Program-made: the position numbers and the translations under genes
Source: Paguma larvata
Taxonomy: Eukaryota > Chordata > Mammalia > Carnivora > Viverridae
Assembly: GCA_030068075.1 (NCBI GenBank)
Contig: CM057826.1
Location: 69,413,312-69,477,311 of the forward strand
Direction: 5' to 3'
DNA length: 64,000 nt
The notes under the pieces: generated by a model
The model's input: only the letters and a program-made list of their open reading frames with translations
The model's database searches: none
Told to the model about the DNA's origin: nothing
In this document: piece after piece, positions 49,772 to 61,962 of the stretch
How the letters are laid out: the number at the start of each line of letters is the position of its first letter
Position numbering within the stretch: position 1 is the stretch's first letter

Positions 49772-49978
49772 AGGGACACCTGGGTGGCTCAGTCAGTTCA
49801 GTGTCCAGTTTCAGCTCAGGTCATGGTCCCATGGTTCATGGGTTCAAGCCCCATGTCAAGGTGTGCTGACAGCTCAGATCCTGGAACCTGCTTCAGATTC
49901 TGTGTCTCCCTCTCTCTCTGCCCCTTCCCCACTCACACTCTGTCTCTCTCTCAAAAATGAATAAAAAAATATTAAAAT
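49772..49978 (+). mobile_element. SINEC_Fc-like SINE inside the L1 3' UTR
   Basis: Head 'gggacacctgggtggctcag', 'cagctcaggtcatggtccca', B-box-like 'gggttcaagcccc', 'ctggaacctgcttcaga', 'ttctgtgtctccctctctct' and 'caaaaatgaataaaaaaa' tail. The L1 3' UTR continues on both sides. Confidence 0.94.
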
Positions 49979-50027
49979 TTTTTGAGGGTAGATGTCACAT
50001 TAAGTGCTCCTGCCACAGAAAAACAAA

Positions 50028-50096
50028 ACAAACAAGAAACAAGAAAAGAAAAAAAAAAACAAAAAAAAACAAAAAAACAAAAGCAAAGGAAAATAA
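50028..50096. repeat. A-rich low-complexity tract
   Basis: Runs of A broken by single C or G (aaaacaaaaaaaaac pattern) within the old L1 3' UTR. Confidence 0.8.
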
Positions 50097-50249
50097 GAAA
50101 AATTTGGGAGGTATTTGATATGTCTGTTACATTGATTGTGGTGACAATATCACAGGTGTTTGCATATGTCCAAATTCATCAAATTATGCACATTAAACAT
50201 ATTTAGTTCTTTGTTTATAAGTTGACTTCAATAAAGTGGACTTACAAAA

Positions 50250-51345
50250 GTCCATGTGAAGAAAATGAAAGAAGCTACATTCTGGGGGGAAATATTTGCA
50301 AATATCTACAATAGGATCAATATCTATTATACACAAAGGACTCTCAAAATTCAGCTGTGGAAATTAAGTGGGGAAAAATAAGTGTAATTTGGAAATAGAC
50401 AAAAGACATGAACAGCCATTCACTGAAGACGATACTCAGCGTCATTAGCCAGCCAGGAGAAGAAAATTAAAATCACAATGAGATGTCACTACATACTTCC
50501 CAGAATAACTTTTTAAAAAATAATGATAACAAATGCTGGTGAGAACAGGGAGAAATTGGGTCACTCATACTTTTCTCATGGGAATGTAAGTGGTACAGCC
50601 AGTCTGTAAAACAGTTTGTCACTCACTTATAAAACTAAACACACAACTACCAGGCAACACAATAGCTGTACTCTTGGGTATTTATTCCAGAGGAATAAAA
50701 TGTGTGTTCCCACAAAAACTGATGTATTTATGTTTGTTGCAATTTTATTTGTAATAACCAAAAAAACTACAGTGTTCCCAGATGTTCTTCAGTAGGTGAA
50801 TGGTGAAACAAGTGTGTATATGTGCACATACACCATGTAGTACAACTCAGCAACAAAAAGGAACAAATTAGATGTATTAACAATTTGGATGAATCTCTGT
50901 GAAATTCTGTTGAGTGAGAAATACCAGTCTCAAAGGCGAGGTATAATTCATGATTCCACTTAATCTAACATTTTCTAAATGAAAAACTTTTAGAAGTAGA
51001 GGACAATTTAGTGGTTGCCAATATGCAGGAACAGGCAGGAGGTGTATGGGAGAAGAGCAATTAAGGAAGTGCAGTAGGAGGGGGTCTTTGCGATCTTGGA
51101 GCTGTTCAGTATTTTGCGCTATGTAACTTTAGGAACAAATACACATACACAAATGACTACAAGTATAACAGGAGAAATCTGAACCAGATTGGAAGATTAT
51201 ATCAATGTAAATATCCTGGTTTTAATATTCATCTATAGTTTTGTAAAATATTACCGTTGGGGACACTGGATAAAGTGTGTGTGGGTTCTCTATTTCTTAT
51301 AACTTGCGTATGAATCCAAATTCTTCAGTACAAATTTCAATTTAA
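50250..51345 (+). mobile_element. Second ancient L1 3' end (L1ME/MC-like)
   Basis: Sense L1 whose text restarts upstream of where the previous one ended: 'aatatttgcaaatatctaca', 'acatgaacagccattcactg', 'atgataacaaatgctggtga', 'gtatttattccagaggaata', 'gtgaatggtgaaacaagtgt'. It ends in a 3' UTR typical of old L1ME-type elements ('aaatattaccgttggggaca', 'cttgcgtatgaatcca'). It is therefore a separate insertion. Confidence 0.78.
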
Positions 51346-51779
51346 AAAATGAAAGACCGAGAGACCAAAAAAATAAAAATGCTTTTAATTATATTAAAAA
51401 TTTATTGATTCACTGTGTGTAACAAATGTTTCACTATCTTTCCTGTACAGTCAAAATATTATTTGTTGAACTGTGTGTTTTTTCAGCCATAAGTCAAGTT
51501 ATTCCCTAAGGAATTCCAGTCATGTCTTTAGGACAGTTAGTGCCTTTCTTTCTACTTGTTCTTACACACATTGGATTTAGTGAAAAGTATATACACCTAA
51601 GATCCATTAAATCTAGAGATATAAGCAGTAACTTAATGATCTATAAGGGTAAAAAATAAAATACATTTTAGTAATTTTTCAGGTCTTCCAATATTTGGAT
51701 TTTTTTTTTTTGCCTTTTGGCAATTACCTTATTGAAAAATATAGGGCGATTGTTTTGTAGAATATCCTAATTTGTTTTT
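51346..51779. other. Unique AT-rich DNA
   Basis: Nothing recognised. Confidence 0.45.
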
Positions 51780-52090
51780 CTTATGTCTCCTTATGATCTG
51801 ATCCAGATTATGCAGTTTTTGCAAGAATATCACAGTCTCGATTTTGCCTTCTCATTGTCTTATATTCAGGAGGCCTTTGAAATTGGTTTGATGTAATATT
51901 GATAATGTTGTCTTTGATCACTTTGTTAAATATACTCTAAATTCTCCATGTATAGTTGTAATGCGTAGTCTTATAAATAGTAAGTGATTTGTGGAAAGAT
52001 ACTTTTAGACAATATAGATCTTGTTTTTCATCAACTTTCCACCCTACCTACTCTTGATTGATGATTATTTAATGTCATCTTTAGAAGAGA
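51780..52090. mobile_element. Ancient L1ME/HAL1-like fragment
   Basis: 'tccttatgatctgatccaga', 'ttttgcaagaatatcacag', 'tgatcactttgttaaatata', 'agtgatttgtggaaagatac' and 'cttgtttttcatcaactttc' match in order a recurrent ancient mammalian LINE-derived sequence (gatctgattcagattatgc, gatcacttggttaa, ttgtggggagatactttgag). Orientation relative to the consensus is not certain. Confidence 0.5.
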
Positions 52091-52439
52091 TTTTCCCTCT
52101 TTTATTTATTTATATTTTATTTATTTGTATTAGAAAGAAATTGTTCCTGTCATTATAGAATTTAAAAAATATATATAACTTATGTATAAATTTATAAATA
52201 TATTTAAATATTAAATGAATATTTATATATATTTAGAATTCCAAATAGATCTTTAAAATTTTTATTGTGTAATTAATTTCTATTTTCGTTGCATATTGAT
52301 TTGATATTTTTGTGAAATTTCTTTATAGAATTTATTGATTTTTCTCTCAGTTAATAGAACATCAAATTTGAATGTTTTGAATTGTGAATATCTTACTGTA
52401 TTGGAAATGAGTTTTATTTTCTATCATTAGTATATAAAG
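52091..52439. other. Very AT-rich DNA
   Basis: Dominated by TATAT/TTTATT-type sequence (52100-52300). Nothing recognised. Confidence 0.55.
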
Positions 52440-52615
52440 CATAACATGTATCCATATGATCTACCTAATATTGTGTACAACCAAAACTAATGTATTGTGT
52501 TTGAAGTTAGATTAGTGGTTATCTTTGGACATGATGATTTACTGGCTTTTACATTTCTGATTTGCGCATTTTCTACATTTTCTAAAACTTCATAAAAATA
52601 GCAAGAAATTTTTCA
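52440..52615 (+). mobile_element. Possible ancient L1ME 3' end
   Basis: 'gattagtggttatctttgga' followed by 'cgcattttctacattttcta' resembles the terminal 3' UTR of old L1ME elements (gtggttatctctgggtgg, ttttctaaattttctac). Weak. Confidence 0.35.
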
Positions 52616-55600
52616 TAGGGGTTATTGATATGAGCTTTGGGAAAAGAAAAAAAAAAAACTTTCCTCTAGAATGTGCATGGCAGATTTCTACTGCATAAAT
52701 AAGGTCATGCAATTTCATTAGTATTTGAGTAAAATGTGTGGAAAATATATGTAAGTTACAGGGTTAAAATTAATTGGAAGTTAATGAAATATTCATCAGG
52801 CAACTTTTGTTGCTAAGCTTTAAGGCAATTAGGGCATTTTACAAAGGGATACAAGAATAAATATGACATTACTTCAAAGTATACACAGTTGAATGGGAGA
52901 GATAGGAAGGATAAAAAATACCGTACAACTCTCATTCTTCACATGAGGGTATTGCTCAAATTGTGATGTCAACCAGCAAAGGATGCTAACAAGAAGTTCT
53001 CAAAAAAGTTGGGAGGAGTGACCTCGGGGATAAGAATAACAAACAAAAGTGATGAATTAAAATAATACAAGAGGTCATTGAATGGTACTTTGAGGAAGAA
53101 CATTTTTAGTGGCTGTTGGAGAAGAGGAAATATTATGGGAAGATGAAACATACTTTTTTTGTTGAGTTTGAATAGAAGAAAAAAAGAAATAAACTGCTTT
53201 TTTAAAGTTGATAATTATAAGAAAACTTAAGGTAGATGGTGACTTGAGGGTAGAGATACCACCAGAAAAGAATAAAGAAATTTAAAAAATAAAGCTTAAA
53301 TACTTGGACTGTAGTATTTCTGGAAAGACTGTAGAGTAGGATGATTCTCATAAAAAGAATACCTTTTGTCAGCATATCAAATACAGTGACAAATAGATGC
53401 AATTAAAGAGACTTGAATTAAAAAGTATTTCCTGGTGTTCTTAGTTTTGTCTTTTCCTATGAATCCTTGACCACAATTACCCATTTTTTTTCTATTACTC
53501 CCACACACTTATTCTTTCTACCTCTGTTTTCCTTTTATTTAGCACCTCCAATCCCTTATTTTCACTTTTTTTCACCCTTTACTAGTCTTACCGACTCTGC
53601 CACTGGACAAGTACCTGATTAGTTACTGTAACTTCTTTCAAATTCTGTATTATCCCATCAGTCTTAAATTCTTTCTTTTATTGTCTCTTCTATTCTTTGA
53701 CTTCTCTCTGCCTCAAATAGAAAGCTATAACTTTCGTGTCTCCTGGACTAGGAAAGCTCCAGGTTGAAATCATGAAAGATGACTGGACTAGACTGGAGAG
53801 TAGACCATTACTGTGAAATCAGGCTCCCACAACAGTGGAGACGTTATCTCAGATGGTGCTGAAAGTTGGATTCAGAAGAAACAAAACTGTAAATATGAGT
53901 TTATCATCTAAAGGTTATAGTCATAAGTAGGAGTTTGGATAGGATTTGGATCTCAAACCATATGAGATTCAGTGGGGGAAGATTTCTTTATTGGTAGGAG
54001 ATGGTGAATTGTCATTGGAGACATGGAGCTGCAGCCTGACTGATGCACGAGGGAAGGAACAAATTCTTTTTCAGAGAGCTCTCAAGATACTGTTTTGAGG
54101 GGAGAGGGGTATGTAGAGCTCCTGTTATTGCAAAGAGGGGATGGGAAGTAGGAGTACCTTCTAAGTTCCCAGTATTTCCCACAAAATATTTCTTTGCAAA
54201 GTTGGCAGAGATTCTCATGAGCTGGCCAAGTCTTGTCTTCAACTTCCAAAGCATTGGGAAGCTATCAAAGATCTCAGAAAGAGCATGCAAGGGGAATCTA
54301 TGGAAGAAAGTTTTTTTTTTTTTTCCCTCTTTTTCCTTTCTAGCATTCAACTACAGAGGACATCCTCTGTATGTATCACTGTACATTCATGGCCTGTAAA
54401 CTGTGGGAATGGAGAGAAAATGTGTTCTTATTAAGGATCAGGGAATATTACAGAAAGATTAGATCAGAACTCAGACCTACTCTTCGGTACTCTTCTTACC
54501 AACCATAGTTACCAAAACATAACAAGCAGTAGAAGGTAGTGATGAGAAGTTTTAAAATAGGAACTGCTGAAGAGGTAAAGAGAACCTGGATTATGAAATC
54601 GCTGCCTTCCTTTATATCTAGTTCCTTCCTGTAGGTCCTGTTCAAAGCTGGTTGCCTTCACAAGAGATGATTAGACTCCCTTGCCATGCCCACTCACACA
54701 CTTGTTTGAACATAGGGCAATTTAGATGCTGTTGCTTGTCTCCTTAAATGTCTTTCTAAGACCATTTACTGTTTTTATGGCCAGATTTAATGTGCTGCCA
54801 TGTTTTTGGTACTTGGCAGCCAGACACTGTTTTAATACTGGCATATCTCTTCCAAGGAAGCAACCTGATTCATTATTATTATCTTTTTTTGGCAGTAAGT
54901 TCTGCGTGGCTCAAAGATTATGTAGAAGAAGAAGAATGTCCTTCCACAATCATGGTTGCCTCCTTGACGTTTCTCTGATAAACTTGTTTTGTATTATCTT
55001 CTGTTCTCTTTGTACAGCTTTTCTTCCAAGATTTCATTACAGTCAGGGTGACAAGGATTTTGTTGTTGTTGTTTAAGTGAGGTGGCATGTGCTAAATTGC
55101 CTCTGATAGAAGAAGAACTCAATCAAAACTGACATTGTCTGTCTGGTGCTTCACTGAAAGTCCACTAGGTTGTGATATATTTTAATGTTTAGACTTCAGT
55201 TCTGCAGTGAATATTAAATCAACAATTCTGGTTTGCATACCAGTTCAGAGAATTAGCACAGAGCTCGGAAACTCTTGAAAATAAGGTGTGACCCTGCTGA
55301 AGATAATTCTGGCTTCCAGGCTTTCGCGGAGGATATATTAATTCATTAAATTATTCAAGCATGCTGCATACAAATGCTGACAGGGACTCAAAGGTTTGTT
55401 GTCTCCTATTAATCACTTTATTATTCATATCGTTCTTTCACTAGAGGCATTAGAATATGTTTGATTAATATCTTATTTCTCTTGTTTTTGTGAGCAATGT
55501 TCATTGGCTCTGCTCTAAAGAACTTTGTTTCCTTTCAGGTAAATGTGAACAGAACAATAGGTGATTATAAAATCTTGGTGTTGTTTTCTGTGATTGTACA

Positions 55601-56867
55601 GTGTCTCCTAACAACCATGGCTATCTCAGCCTGTGTTTAGGTTGGATGGTAGTGATAGGTGGTGTCTGATCTTAACCTGATGAGAAAGGAAGAGTCTCTG
55701 AAGATCACTTGACTTAAGGCAACTCTTAGCAACCTCTTTATGTTCCCCGGCTACCTCATTGTTCTCTAATTTGTTGGCTTTTATACTGGGATCTTATCCA
55801 CTTGGTTTGAATGTCAGATCAGGAGAGACCATTTCTACTAAACGTAAAGAGAGTTGAGGGAAATTCTCGAAGACTCTCGATGCTCCACATATTGAGTTTA
55901 GGATTGCATATATCCCTTGCTCTGATCTTGAAGGCATAACCATTAGGTAAATCTTAATGGTTTATGCGCCAGGTAAGTCGCTTTGCTTTTTGAAGTATAA
56001 ATTATTCTACAGCATGTTTTGAATTGATATAGAAACCCAGTTTTGGTTGTGTTTCATGTACAAATGTTATAAATCAGGTTTTTGAGTATTATTCTTAATT
56101 AATTTTTTAATAAGAAAAAACAATATTTACTATAAAAAAACAGGGTGAGCAAACGAAGCCTGGAGAATAATGAAAACACAATGCACACAGAAGCATGTTT
56201 GGTAGCCCAAAATATCTATTCTCACCTGCTAGTTTTTTTTTTTTTTTCTGTATCCCTAGATTCAGCATCTATTTCACTTAATATAGGTAGTTGCCCCTGA
56301 CATTAGGGTTCTGCTCTCTCCAAACTGCCTTGCCTTTTATTCCCTGGGCTGAGTGGCTCACCACAGGAAGCTCCACAGAACATGCTGCTCAGAGCTAACT
56401 CCTCCACATCCATATGGCTGGATCCAGGTCCTTTACAAGCTTGATTGCATGTACAGTGTACCTGGTATTTATTGACCCTGCTGCTTTCCTTCTGTTTACC
56501 ACATTGCCATTGTATGCTTGTTCTTTTTCAGCCTTCCTGAAGTTAATAATCAGACAACTAGGAAGACAATTGCCCCACAGAAGTCAGTGCCATCTCACTT
56601 ATCCGGATTTCAGTTTTCTGGCTGTCTTAATTGTATACAATTTAGCTATAAACAACCCCAAATGTGGAAGAAAAAGTCATCGAATAAGAGCTTAGCCTTA
56701 TAAGTGAGGTCAAGGCAGCATAGTAGTATAGGGGAAAGAAGACTGTCAGAAGCACTGCTGCTTTGGGTAAATTATCTCATTACCTTGGCACCACTATTCA
56801 TAATCTTTGGTGTTTTATTGGAAGGCAGGTGGGGAGAGATAGGAAGATAGATGGCACTTAGGGAGAG
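52616..56867. other. Unique DNA, no gene established
   Basis: 4.2 kb without a named repeat. 54012-54399 is open in both directions (118 codons +, 112 codons -) with no recognisable domain, so probably chance. 54880-54895 and 55525-55538 are acceptor-like, and 55971-55978 is a very good donor-like site (see findings). 55250-55460 is complex and balanced in composition, a possible conserved non-coding element. The ORF at 54726-55076 has no domain I recognise. Confidence 0.45.
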
Positions 56868-57250
56868 GGCATAGTATAATGGAAAGTTCATAATTTTTTT
56901 CATGTTTATTTGTTTTTGAGAGAAGAGCACAAGCGGGGGAGGGGCAGAGAATGAGAGGGAGACACAGAATCCGAAGTAGGCTCCGGACTCTGAGCTGTCA
57001 GCACAGAGCCCTATGGCTCATGGACTGTGAAATCACGACCTAAGCTGAAGTTGGATGCTTAACAAACTGAGCCCCCAGGCGCCCTGGAAAGCTCATAGGT
57101 TTAAGTTCAGAGACACAAAGTTTAAATGTTGGCTCTGTCACTTATGATACTGGCCGTTTATTTAAACTAAAGTTTTATTCTCTTCGTCTGTTAAATAGAA
57201 AAATATTACTTGCTTTATGCTTATTTAAAGGTTTTTGTGATTTAATCTGA
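56868..57250 (+). mobile_element. MIR SINE split by a younger SINE
   Basis: Left part 'ggcatagtataatggaaag' (56868-56892) and right part 'gtttaagttcagagacacaa', 'ttggctctgtcacttatgat' and 'ttctcttcgtctgttaaata' (57098-57250) join into one MIR (agtagtatagtggttaagag, ggctctgccacttac, tttcctcatctgtaaaat). A SINE occupies the gap. Confidence 0.65.
56893..57085 (-). mobile_element. SINEC_Fc-like SINE inserted in a MIR
   Basis: Reverse-orientation SINE: 'catgtttatttgtttttgag', 'ctccggactctgagctgtca' and 'gagcccccaggcgccc'. Flanks ggaaagttcata (56881-56892) and ggaaagctcata (57086-57097) differ at one of 12 bases. Part of the B-box side is missing ('agagccctatggctcatgg'), a small internal deletion. 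Confidence 0.93.
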
Positions 57251-58593
57251 AGTTTTTGACCCATTAATATATCCTCAGTGAGTGAAATTTTATATTTCCT
57301 TTTCCTTAGTTTTATTAGTCCGTGTTCCCCTTTCTTGAGAACATAGGTCATTTTCCTCATTGTATCTTTCACATCTGGGAGGTGGGAAGAACCCAGTAAG
57401 TATGCGTTGTATGAATTTGCGAGTTAATATGTAATCCACAATATTCCTTTAAAGAAATACTGGGCTTGTGGTAAGATATCTTTATAACTCCTAATCTTTT
57501 CTAATAAGGCTAGTTATCTCATTTCCCAAGATTGAGCGAAAATGGAAAAAGTAAATTAGACTCAAATTTACAGATTCCTAGTTAGGCACGTAGACAGTAG
57601 TAAAAGTTACAGCTGACAGGTTGAGGATACAGAAAAACTGAAAAACACTTGAGTGTGACCTGGTCTAAAGCTCCCCAAGACACACTGATCCTGTCCGCTG
57701 TCATATTACAGGTTAGGTTGGCATTCATGTAGAGAGACACTCTGAGCTTTAATGGGAGGGTAAAATTATATTCAATTCATTCTGCTTTAGAAAGCATAAA
57801 TGTGTGTAATATGTTTTAGAAATATTTCTATTAAAATGGTTACTTTCAGTGCTTGAAAAGTTAAGCTTCAGTTATCTGTAAAATTAACATATGTGTACAG
57901 ATCATTCCTCGTCAATGTCAAATTAATAGAGTGCTCTGGCTATTGCCCTTGCAAGTCATTCTTCCACCACCCTTTAGTATTTTTTCCCGTACCGGTGTAT
58001 GCTACAGTGACGAGTAGATTTTTTTTTTTTTAAGAAGATTCCTTTTATGAAAGCTAAGAAGATCTGCTTTAAAATTAGCAAAAGCCATCCTAGACCTGGT
58101 TCATGTGATCATTCACATTTTTATATTTCACTGTGAGGTCAAGGAAATTCCCAGGCTCAGCCTGGCATCAGTGCCATTGTATGCTTCGTAATCTGAGCCA
58201 GACATCTGTGAGTGAACTCAACAAGCCCCAGGGCAGGAAGGCTGGCATTTTTCCACCTGAATGACTATTTAAGTAAAAGCAGGACAGGGGAGAGAGACAG
58301 GGTAGTCTGTTCTCTTTGTAATTGGTGCTGGCTTCAATGTACGCAATTTATAAACTGGCTCAAAGACTGTTCATTTTCAAGAATACAATGCTTTCACATA
58401 ATGTAGCAATCATCAAAGAGCTGGAAGATACAGTAAAGTTTTAAACATATGAATAATTTAGACTTTTCCTTATAGATTTTCGTTCATACCACAGCTCTCC
58501 CCTTCCCAAAGAGACCGCTACATCATTCACTACATACATACACACACGTACCTAAAGTATGTGGCAATTCCTTTGCTTTCTTAGCTTATTTCA
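57251..58593. other. Unique DNA; candidate conserved segment 58080-58400
   Basis: No gene or repeat recognised. 58080-58400 is GC-balanced, low in simple sequence and free of repeat hallmarks, unlike the surrounding AT-rich DNA. Confidence 0.45.
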
Positions 58594-58698
58594 TTATATA
58601 TATATATAAATATACGTATATATATATACACATGTGTATACGTATATAAATATATATATGTATATATATATATATAATGTATATATATATATATATAT

Positions 58699-58728
<30 letters not shown>
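58594..58728. repeat. Compound (TA)n / (TG)n microsatellite
   Basis: Blocks of TA repeats with interspersed acgtat and aatgtat units, then a (TG)n run of about 14 units (58700-58727). The minus-strand ORF here (58594-58845) is a by-product of the repeat. Confidence 0.95.
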
Positions 58729-58733
<5 letters not shown>

Positions 58734-60184
58734 TTTTACCATAAAAGTAAGTCCCAAGTTCCTTTTGGTGGCTTACTGGGTTAAAACAATTATAGATGGC
58801 CTGATGAATATTGAATATGAATGAAGAACTAATTATAAAAAACATTATACAAATATTTTGATAGTCCTCTGTAAGTTAGAATTTAGAAATTTGTAAGAAA
58901 GTAAAAAGTGATTAATAGTGTCTAAAAGTAGAATGTAAGTGGGAGGCTAGTGTCAGTAATAATTTCTGAGAGCACCTTTAATATATTGCTGTGAATATTA
59001 GGACAGGTTATTTGGTATAGGGCCAGGCAGAAGGATCGATTTTTGGCAAATTGTGGAGAGGCATTCACTGTTGACAACAGAGATAAACATTCTACGTGGG
59101 ACTGTATATGGGACTGTATCCTAGCAATGGGACCCTCCTTTATTACTCTCACTTTTTTATGGGTTTCGTCTTCAGAGAATAAATATTTCGGGCCCCAGCA
59201 TTAATGAAGCTTAGCCTAATTGCCAGTTTCAAGGACACTGCCAGGAAATGCTGTCTGCCTGATACTTGCAGACTTTAGGGGTCTTCAGCTTCTGTGCACA
59301 AATTGAATGTGGGCGAATCGCTTCCCCTGAAAGGGGGAATGAGAAGTTCCCAGTCCCAGTTAGGTCACTGACAGATAACCTGTAATGAATCTCTGTAATT
59401 CTCATCTTACTTTCCTAACTGCTTGTTTTCCTAAAGGGTTATAAAGTTACTGAATATCATGTTTAAATCTGAGGTTTTAATATTGCTATTTTAAAGAAAA
59501 TATGAATTTGATGAAATTTATTTAGAAAGCATAGAATTAGGAGGATACTATAATTTTCATCAAACCCTTCATTTTGCATGTGAAAAAAAGAGAGTTTAAG
59601 GCTTAAGTACTTGTTGGGAATTTTAACCTCTCTTGGTTTGTACTTATAGTCCAAAACCATCTTCTCAATATCTATCCATTTTCCTAAAATAAAGTAGTTG
59701 CACATGTCTCAGGCTTTGCCAGCCATAGGTCACCTTTTTCCTTCTAAGTTTTATACTTTCTTTTTATACTAATTCTGAGTGAAATAAGCCCCCACCGGCT
59801 TCACTGACACAAATTAACTTCTGTTAACACATTCTCAGTTACTAGGAGTTTCAAGAAAGGTCTCCAGCTCACACACACAAATTAGTCTGTCAGTTGAAGT
59901 AACTGTGTGGCACGTGCCCTCTTTTCCTCTATTACTTTGACATTTTCTTTTTAATATCTGATCTTGTGAATCCTCTTCCTTGGGTCTGCTGAAGTTTTGA
60001 TCTACAGAAGAAAGCCAATGGCAGTTTTAGTTAGTCCAAATTCTTCAGTCATAAGGGTGCAAAATTATTTCTGTGTTTTCTGAAAAGGCTAATAAAATGA
60101 CCTCTCACATGCCCCAAGAGCCCTATATAATAATGTTTATTTTAGCTCCAAAGCAAAAAAAAAAAAAAAAATAGAAATCAAACA
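58729..60184. other. Unique DNA; candidate conserved segment 59160-59450
   Basis: No gene seen. 59160-59450 is more GC-rich and contains several CpGs. 58922-59152 and 59463-59705 hold short domain-less minus-strand ORFs. An A-run lies at about 60156-60171. Confidence 0.45.
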
Positions 60185-60545
60185 AATTTTAAAAAATGCA
60201 TCAAAGGAGCTGACCAATTAAACCATGGTAATGTATATCTATACTAAGGCATAGTTATTCAGATTAGGAAGTGGGTCTGTGGAAAAATCCCCATGTTATT
60301 ACATTAAATAAATAGATGGTTTCAGTATAGTATTTGTACATAAAGAATAACGAAAGTCTGCCATAAAATACAATATTTATGATTTGGGTACTTAATGAAC
60401 TAAATACATATAACAAAAAGGCCAGAAAAAATAAAGAGCAAGTTAGAAAAATAGTTTCCTCTGAGGAGTAAGGAAGGGAATAGGGCTGGGGAAGCTGATC
60501 AAAAGGATTTTTATTTAATTTACTTATTAATATGCGTTTACAGAT
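60185..60545 (+). mobile_element. Ancient L1ME-type 3' UTR fragment
   Basis: 'ttaaaccatggtaatgtata', 'ctaaggcatagttattcaga', 'tctgtggaaaaatccccatg', 'tagtatttgtacataaagaa' and 'gtttcctctgaggagtaagg' follow the order of old L1ME 3' ends (accatggtacatcc, atggaaaaatctccaagaca, gttgcctctggggag). Decayed. Confidence 0.5.
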
Positions 60546-61962
60546 TATCTTCTAAAGCAGTACACAGACAAGTAGGTCTTCTTCTTCAGTCTCTCTTTTT
60601 TTCTGTAAACTTCAGTTAGCACTTTCTGTAAATTGCAATATCAACTCCAGGGAGTTTCAACTGTGCCAGTGTTCCAGGAAGGCTGATTTTTCACATGCGC
60701 CCTCTGTTGGGCAATATGCAGAGAATCATTTTACTTTGTACCTTTAGTTGTCATCTGGAGTAAAATGGGAGTAAAAGAATTTCTTGACTAATCAGAGAAT
60801 CCCTTGCTTGAGGACTACAAGTGCCGATTACTGAGTAAACATTACATTTATTCAGGCAAGCGGTCTTGAACAAGTTTCTCATTAGTCTCCCCACAACTGC
60901 ATTTTGAATCAGGAACTCCAAAGCTCTTGGTGATACACCAAATTGATGCTTGTTAAACCCCACCCCTCCCTATCCTTTTGGCGAATTTTCCCTTATTCTG
61001 CCCTATGGTTCTGGTTCTCCTCCTCTCCCCATAGTCTATAGGGGCAAGACCCCTGCTGAATAGGAAACAAATTTAAAGATCAACTCCTGCTTGATGAAAA
61101 TTTAGTAGCTTGTTTTTATATGTTTGTTTGGTTTTGCTTTTTAGTAACCTAAAGTAAAAATTTCATACTCAGCAATGAAAGTATCTAAAGTTACAGAGGT
61201 GAATTCTTCGCCAAAGTCCTAAGCAAATAATTCAAATAAAGACTCAAGATCTTTCATTACAAAATGTCAAATGAATTTTTTCCTTCAGATAAAACCGGTT
61301 AAGTTCATGACTGTTCCTTCTCATACCTTCTCTGGGGTTTTAATTCATTGAACGTTTTCTCTTTCTATTTCTCTGTACTTCTCTCTCTTGTCTCTCTCCA
61401 GTGAGCTGTCCCTCAACTTCTAAACATACTCAGTGTCTCATATGTAACTAATGACCTGTCTCCCACACGGAATGTTCCTCACCTATTCTTTACTCTCTTT
61501 TGCTTCTTGGGGTGCTTATTTCCTCATCTGTCATTCATTTCATTCCTTAGTTAACTGTAATTTGTTTTGATTTCTCTCAGTGAGGCAGGAGATTTTTTAG
61601 GTATTAAGGTAACAAATTGCTCTGAGAATCGGTTTAATGATTTAGGGTCCACCTGCCAGGGGGGAAAATGCATATACCCATCGTATACTCACAAACAAAA
61701 TTTGGCAGAGAACTGTCTGCCCTGACATTAATTAATCCTCAATTAAATACTTCGAAAATAAAATCCATGAGTCCAGGAGACACAAATTTCTTTTTCTCTA
61801 GTATATCCTTAACAAGCATACTTACCAGAAACTAATAGGCATTTAATAAGCATTAAATGACTAAATCAGTGCCCTGGTTGCCATGGGTTATGAGTATTTT
61901 TCCCTATTAATAACTAGAATTTATTGAATAGTAATCGGGGACCATGCAATGAGCTAGCTTTA
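60546..61962. other. Unique DNA
   Basis: No gene seen. 60655-60730 contains 'catgcgccctctgttgggca', a motif style seen in ancient repeats, not assigned. 61350-61550 is pyrimidine-rich. Confidence 0.45.

Larger units (their letters stand above)
48095..50235 (+). mobile_element. Old L1 ORF2 and 3' UTR, part 2
   Basis: L1 text resumes ('tgcatttccaatattaataa') and runs in normal order: 'tgatttttgacaaggtgcaa', 'tgaacaggtatttctctgaa', 'gcaaatcaaaataccacttc', 'caagtgctggcaaggatgca', 'atgatccagcaatcctactt', 'gcattattcattgtcaccaa', 'aatggataaagaaaatgtga', then 3' UTR, ending 'ttgacttcaataaag'. Interrupted by a SINE at 49772. L1MA/MB-like age; no intact frame. Confidence 0.87.

Noticed and set aside
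54012..54399. Overlapping long ORFs on both strands (118 and 112 codons)
   Set aside because: Both strands are open over nearly the same span, neither peptide has a domain I recognise, and no splice or promoter context supports either. Most likely chance.
54726..55076. 116-codon ORF
   Set aside because: No domain recognised, a second frame is open over part of it, and there is no exon structure that fits its ends.
58594..58845. Minus-strand ORF rich in Tyr/Ile/Thr/His
   Set aside because: Translation of the TA/TG microsatellite.
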